Assembly: GCF_025506335.1 (NCBI RefSeq)
Contig: NZ_JANZYO010000003.1
Location: 186,001 to 250,000, forward strand
From: Mumia quercus
GTDB lineage: Bacteria > Actinomycetota > Actinomycetes > Propionibacteriales > Nocardioidaceae
DNA: 64,000 bases
Reading direction: 5' to 3'
Positions 60,478 to 64,000 of the stretch are shown here, in pieces. The translations under genes and the position numbers were made by a program. The notes under the pieces were generated by a model. It was not told where the DNA came from. It worked only from the letters and a program-made list of their open reading frames with translations, and did not search any database. Positions within the stretch are counted from its first letter, which is position 1, and the number at the start of each line of letters is the position of its first letter.

Positions 60478-61823
60478 GCACCACTGATACCGGCACCGAT
60501 CCGTACGCACAGAGCCAGGACACGACGTCCGGCCCGGTCTTCACCGTCACCGGTCAGGACTGGGACGAGGTCGTCGCCGGCGTCGACCCGGACGCCTCGG
60601 AGCGCATCGTCGTCAACATGGGTCCTCAGCACCCGTCGACGCACGGCGTGCTCCGGCTGATCCTCGAGATCGAGGGCGAGTCGGTGACCGAGGCCCGCTG
60701 CGGCATCGGCTACCTGCACACCGGCATCGAGAAGAACATGGAGTACCGCAACTGGACGCAGGGCGTGACGTTCTGCACCCGGATGGACTACCTGTCTCCG
60801 ATGTACAACGAGGCGGTGTACGCCCTCGGGGTCGAGAAGCTCCTCGGCATCACCGACCAGATCCCGGAGAAGGCCGACGTCCTGCGGGTGATGATGATGG
60901 AGGTCAACCGGATCTCCTCCCACCTCGTCGCCATCGCCACGGGCGGCATGGAGATCGGCGCGCTGACCGTGATGACGGTCGGGTTCCGCGAGCGTGAGCT
61001 GTGCCTCGACCTGTTCGAGCTGTTCTCCGGTCTGCGGATGAACTCCGCCTACATCCGACCGGGCGGCGTCTCCCAGGACGTCCCGGAGGGTGGTCTCGAC
61101 GCGGTCGACCGCTTCGTGAGCCTCATGCGCAAGCGGCTCCCCGAGCTCGCCGCGCTGTGCAACCAGAACCCGATCTTCAAGGGCCGCCTCAAGGACGTCG
61201 GGTACCTCGACCTCGCGGGCTGCCTCGCGCTCGGCGTGACCGGCCCCGCGCTGCGCTCGACCGGGTACGACTGGGACCTGCGCAAGAAGCAGCCGTACTG
61301 CGGCTACGAGACGTACGACTTCGACGTGATCACGCGCGACGAGCCCGACGCGTATGGGCGCTTCCGCATCCGGCTCGACGAGATGGACGAGTCGCTGCGG
61401 ATCATCGAGCAGTGCGTGACGCGGCTGCGGGCCCTCGAGGGCGCTCCCGTGATGGTCGCCGACAAGAAGATCGCCTGGCCTTCGCAGCTCGCGATCGGCC
61501 CGGACGGACAGGGCAACTCCCTCGAGCACATCCGCCACATCATGGGCGAGTCGATGGAGGCGTTGATCCACCACTTCAAGCTGGTCACGGAGGGCTTCCG
61601 CGTCCCGGCCGGCCAGGTGTACACGAGCGTGGAGTCGCCGCGCGGCGAGCTCGCGTGCCACCTCGTCTCCGACGGCGGGACGCGGCCGTACCGGGCGCAC
61701 TTCCGCGACCCGTCCTTCAGCAACCTGCAGGCGACGGCCGCGATGTCCGAGGGCGGCATGCTCGCCGACGTCATCGTCGCGATCGCCAGCATCGATCCGG
61801 TGATGGGAGGCGTGGACCGATGA
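60474..61823 (+). CDS. nuoD: NADH-quinone oxidoreductase subunit D
   Basis: The 49-kDa-type subunit of complex I, 449 residues, forming the menaquinone-binding pocket with Nuo[20 protein letters not shown] provides the conserved quinone-site His. [16 protein letters not shown]-like spacing and [19 protein letters not shown] follow. The C-terminal [16 protein letters not shown] and DPSFSNLQA are typical. GTG 60474 lies within the nuoC stop; the longer open frame upstream is antisense-like filler. Confidence 0.96.
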   Translation: MSTTDTGTDPYAQSQDTTSGPVFTVTGQDWDEVVAGVDPDASERIVVNMGPQHPSTHGVLRLILEIEGESVTEARCGIGYLHTGIEKNMEYRNWTQGVTFCTRMDYLSPMYNEAVYALGVEKLLGITDQIPEKADVLRVMMMEVNRISSHLVAIATGGMEIGALTVMTVGFRERELCLDLFELFSGLRMNSAYIRPGGVSQDVPEGGLDAVDRFVSLMRKRLPELAALCNQNPIFKGRLKDVGYLDLAGCLALGVTGPALRSTGYDWDLRKKQPYCGYETYDFDVITRDEPDAYGRFRIRLDEMDESLRIIEQCVTRLRALEGAPVMVADKKIAWPSQLAIGPDGQGNSLEHIRHIMGESMEALIHHFKLVTEGFRVPAGQVYTSVESPRGELACHLVSDGGTRPYRAHFRDPSFSNLQATAAMSEGGMLADVIVAIASIDPVMGGVDR

Positions 61824-62632
61824 GCGCGCTGGACTCTGCGCAGGTGCGCGACGACCTGCAGGCGATCATCGCCCGCTACCCCCAGAAGCGGTCGGCCCTC
61901 CTGCCGATGCTGCACCTGACGCAGTCGGTCGAGGGCCGGGTGACGCCGGAGGCGATCGAGCTGTGCGCCGAGCTGCTCGACATCTCGACGGCCGAGGTCA
62001 ACGGCGTCGCGACCTTCTACACGATGTACAAGCGTCGCGAGGTCGGTGAGCACCACGTCGGCGTCTGCACCAACACGCTGTGCGCGGTGATGGGCGGCGA
62101 CGCGATCTTCGAGCGGCTGCGCGACCACCTCGGCATCGGCAACGACGAGCGCACCGCTGACGGCAAGGTGACGCTGGAGCACATCGAGTGCAACGCCGCG
62201 TGCGACTACGCACCGGTGATGACCGTCAACTGGGAGTTCTTCGACAACCAGACCCCCGACTCCGCGGTGGAGCTCGTCGACGACCTCCGCGCGGGCAAGC
62301 CGGTGACGGCCACCCGCGGTGCGCGCATCACCTCGTGGCGCGAGGCCGAGCGGGTGCTCGCCGGGTTCCCCGACGGACGCGCGGACGAGGGACCCGCCGC
62401 GGGCGAGGCGTCCTTGGCGGGGCTGCGGCTGGCCCGTGAGAACGGGTGGACGGCGCCGGATGCGGACGCGTCTTCCTCGACGGACGCTCCCGAGGGCGCG
62501 GGACCCACCGACGCCGGCTCGGCCGAGGCCGCCGTCGCGCAGGCGGACACCCAGCGCGCCGAGTCGGAGACCAAGGTCGACGACACCAAGACGCCGCCGG
62601 CGCAGCGCGAGGAAGCGGAGGACTCCGAATGA
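61820..62632 (+). CDS. nuoE: NADH-quinone oxidoreductase subunit E
   Basis: The thioredoxin-like 24-kDa subunit of complex I, 270 residues, binding the [2Fe-2S] cluster N1a. Ligands are the two cysteines of CTNTLC and the two of CNAAC. The core ends near residue 200. A disordered acidic Ala/Thr/Glu-rich tail of about 60 residues ([13 protein letters not shown] and on) follows, longer than in enteric NuoE. Start and stop both overlap neighbouring genes by four bases. The tail's role is unknown. Confidence 0.94.
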   Translation: MSALDSAQVRDDLQAIIARYPQKRSALLPMLHLTQSVEGRVTPEAIELCAELLDISTAEVNGVATFYTMYKRREVGEHHVGVCTNTLCAVMGGDAIFERLRDHLGIGNDERTADGKVTLEHIECNAACDYAPVMTVNWEFFDNQTPDSAVELVDDLRAGKPVTATRGARITSWREAERVLAGFPDGRADEGPAAGEASLAGLRLARENGWTAPDADASSSTDAPEGAGPTDAGSAEAAVAQADTQRAESETKVDDTKTPPAQREEAEDSE

Positions 62633-63948
62633 GCGTGGCACCTCTCACTCCCGTCCTCACCCAGGACTGGGACCACGAACGCTCCTGGACTCTCGACTCG
62701 TACGGCGACTACGCCGCCCTGCGCAGCGCCTTGCGCATGGAGCCCGACGCCGTCATCGACCTCGTCAAGGGGTCGGGCCTGCGCGGACGTGGAGGCGCAG
62801 GCTTCCCGACGGGCATGAAGTGGGGCTTCATCCCGCAGGGCCCCGAGCCGGACGGCACGGTCAAGCCGCACTACCTGGTCGTCAACGCCGACGAGTCCGA
62901 GCCGGGCACGTGCAAGGACATCCCGCTCATGATGGCCACGCCGCACACCCTGGTCGAGGGCGTCGCGATCACCTGCCACGCGATCCGCGCCAAGCAGGCG
63001 TTCATCTACGTCCGCGGTGAGGTTCTGCACGTCATCCGCAGGCTCCAGGCCGCGGTCGCCGAGGCGTACGAGGCCGGCCTGCTCGGCAAGGACGTCTTCG
63101 GGTCGGGCATCGACATCGACGTCGTCGTGCACGCCGGCGCCGGTGCGTACATCTGCGGCGAGGAGACCGCGCTCCTCGACTCGCTGGAGGGCCGTCGCGG
63201 ACAGCCGCGGCTGCGCCCGCCGTTCCCTGCGGTCGCGGGTCTGTACGCCGCGCCGACCGTGATCAACAACGTCGAGTCGATCGCGTCGGTGCCGTGCATC
63301 GTCGAGCGCGGTGCCGACTGGTTCGGCTCGATGGGCACCGAGAAGTCCAAGGGCATGACGATCTACTCACTGTCCGGGCACGTCAAGAACCCCGGCCAGT
63401 ACGAGGCGCCGCTGGGCATCACGCTGCGCGAGCTCCTGGAGCTGTCCGGCGGCATGCGCGAGGGCTCCGAGCTGAAGTTCTGGACGCCCGGCGGCTCGTC
63501 GACCCCGCTGCTGACGGCGGCTCACCTCGACGTCCCGCTGGACTACGAAGGCGTCGCCGGCGCGGGCTCGATGCTCGGCACCAAGGCGCTGCAGATCTTC
63601 GACCAGACGACGTCGGTGGTGCGGTGCGTGCTGCGCTGGACGGAGTTCTACAAGCACGAGTCCTGCGGCAAGTGCACCCCGTGCCGTGAGGGCACGTGGT
63701 GGCTGGTGCAGACGCTCGAGCGCCTCGAGGCCGGCAAGGGCACCGAGGGTGACATCGAGCTGCTGCTGGACCAGTGCGACAACATCCTCGGCCGGGCGTT
63801 CTGCGCGCTCGGCGACGGTGCGACCAGCCCGATCACGTCGGCGATCGAGCACTTCCGGGACGAGTTCGAGGCCGGGATGCACACCCCGGCGTGGGAGCTC
63901 TTCCCGTACGAGGCGTCGGTCGCCTGGACGAAGGGAGCCTCGGCATGA
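62629..63948 (+). CDS. nuoF: NADH-quinone oxidoreductase subunit F
   Basis: The NADH- and FMN-binding subunit of complex I, 439 residues. The NADH/FMN glycine motif is LRGRGGAGFPTGMKWGF. The FMN region is YICGEETALLDSLEGRRGQP. Cluster N3 ligands are ESCGKCTPCREG and, further on, AFCALGDGATSP. ATG 62629 overlaps nuoE and the stop overlaps nuoG. With NuoE it forms the NADH-oxidising tip of the enzyme. Confidence 0.97.
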   Translation: MSVAPLTPVLTQDWDHERSWTLDSYGDYAALRSALRMEPDAVIDLVKGSGLRGRGGAGFPTGMKWGFIPQGPEPDGTVKPHYLVVNADESEPGTCKDIPLMMATPHTLVEGVAITCHAIRAKQAFIYVRGEVLHVIRRLQAAVAEAYEAGLLGKDVFGSGIDIDVVVHAGAGAYICGEETALLDSLEGRRGQPRLRPPFPAVAGLYAAPTVINNVESIASVPCIVERGADWFGSMGTEKSKGMTIYSLSGHVKNPGQYEAPLGITLRELLELSGGMREGSELKFWTPGGSSTPLLTAAHLDVPLDYEGVAGAGSMLGTKALQIFDQTTSVVRCVLRWTEFYKHESCGKCTPCREGTWWLVQTLERLEAGKGTEGDIELLLDQCDNILGRAFCALGDGATSPITSAIEHFRDEFEAGMHTPAWELFPYEASVAWTKGASA

Positions 63949-64000
63949 CGGTCACCAAGGGCAACGACTCCGGTGCGACCGAGTCGCAGGAGATCAGCGT
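63945..64000 (+). CDS. nuoG: NADH-quinone oxidoreductase subunit G, start only
   Basis: ATG 63945 overlaps the nuoF stop by four bases. The 18 complete codons before the window ends encode MTVTKGNDSGATESQEIS. No domain is visible yet; the assignment rests on operon order and the tight overlap pattern shared by nuoB to nuoF. Confidence 0.8.
   Translation, partial: MTVTKGNDSGATESQEIS

Overview
The window is a 64 kb stretch of a very GC-rich actinobacterial chromosome. GTG starts, GTGA/ATGA gene overlaps, a one-piece type I fatty acid synthase (FAS-I), menaquinone genes and a nuo operon all fit Actinobacteria. Overall gene content looks most like Propionibacteriales/Nocardioidaceae. Several gene orders (glpD-tetR-AGPS-DAGK; AurF-FprB; fas-acpS) match Mycobacterium. 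No mycolate genes are visible, and I cannot name the genus. No tRNA, rRNA, CRISPR array, transposase or phage gene was found.

Layout. 0-9.4 kb: a threonine/serine dehydratase, a two-component system with an FtsX-type ABC exporter, a Ser/Thr protein kinase, a DUF4229 protein and a Cds1-like PLP enzyme. 9.4-14.2 kb: a glycerolipid locus with glpD and a TetR regulator divergent from an alkylglycerone-phosphate-synthase-like flavoprotein and a diacylglycerol kinase. 14.3-20.8 kb: a hemerythrin and the menaquinone genes menA, menE, menC and menD, with a DUF2252 gene embedded among them. 20.9-23.5 kb: an AurF-like diiron oxygenase and its likely electron donor FprB. 23.5-40.7 kb: a lipid block with an acyl-CoA synthetase, a biotin carrier, a carboxyltransferase, a secreted subtilase, a TetR regulator, acpS, the 9 kb fas gene and a GMC oxidoreductase. 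40.7-50.1 kb: an alpha/beta hydrolase, a small low-GC membrane gene, an aldehyde dehydrogenase, pta, a GNAT acetyltransferase, a Ski2-like helicase and an SGNH hydrolase. 50.1-58.5 kb: an AbiEi/DUF559-like protein, gamma-glutamyltransferase, a SWIM-SNF2 helicase, and divergent menF and menG. 58.5-64 kb: nuoA to nuoF and the first codons of nuoG, which runs off the window.

Functional links. The acyl-CoA carboxylase/acyl-CoA synthetase operon and the fas-acpS operon both carry, at their promoters, pairs of the same inverted repeat (TGAGG-N4-CCTCA, extended AACATGAGG-N4-CCTCATGTT). A degenerate copy overlaps the promoter of the GMC oxidoreductase divergent from fas. This suggests one lipid regulon coupling malonyl-CoA supply to FAS-I, and it is the most interesting signal in the window. 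Menaquinone enzymes, NADH dehydrogenase, glycerol-3-phosphate dehydrogenase and the AurF/FprB pair form a respiratory theme.

Regulatory architecture. At least seventeen genes have a -10-like hexamer (TAnnnT or nAnnnT) ending exactly 6 or 7 bases before an ATG or GTG, the signature of leaderless transcripts. This signal was used to choose several start codons. Convergent gene pairs are separated by strong GC-rich hairpins. A dispersed intergenic repeat (core GCGAGAGACC) occurs at two distant loci.
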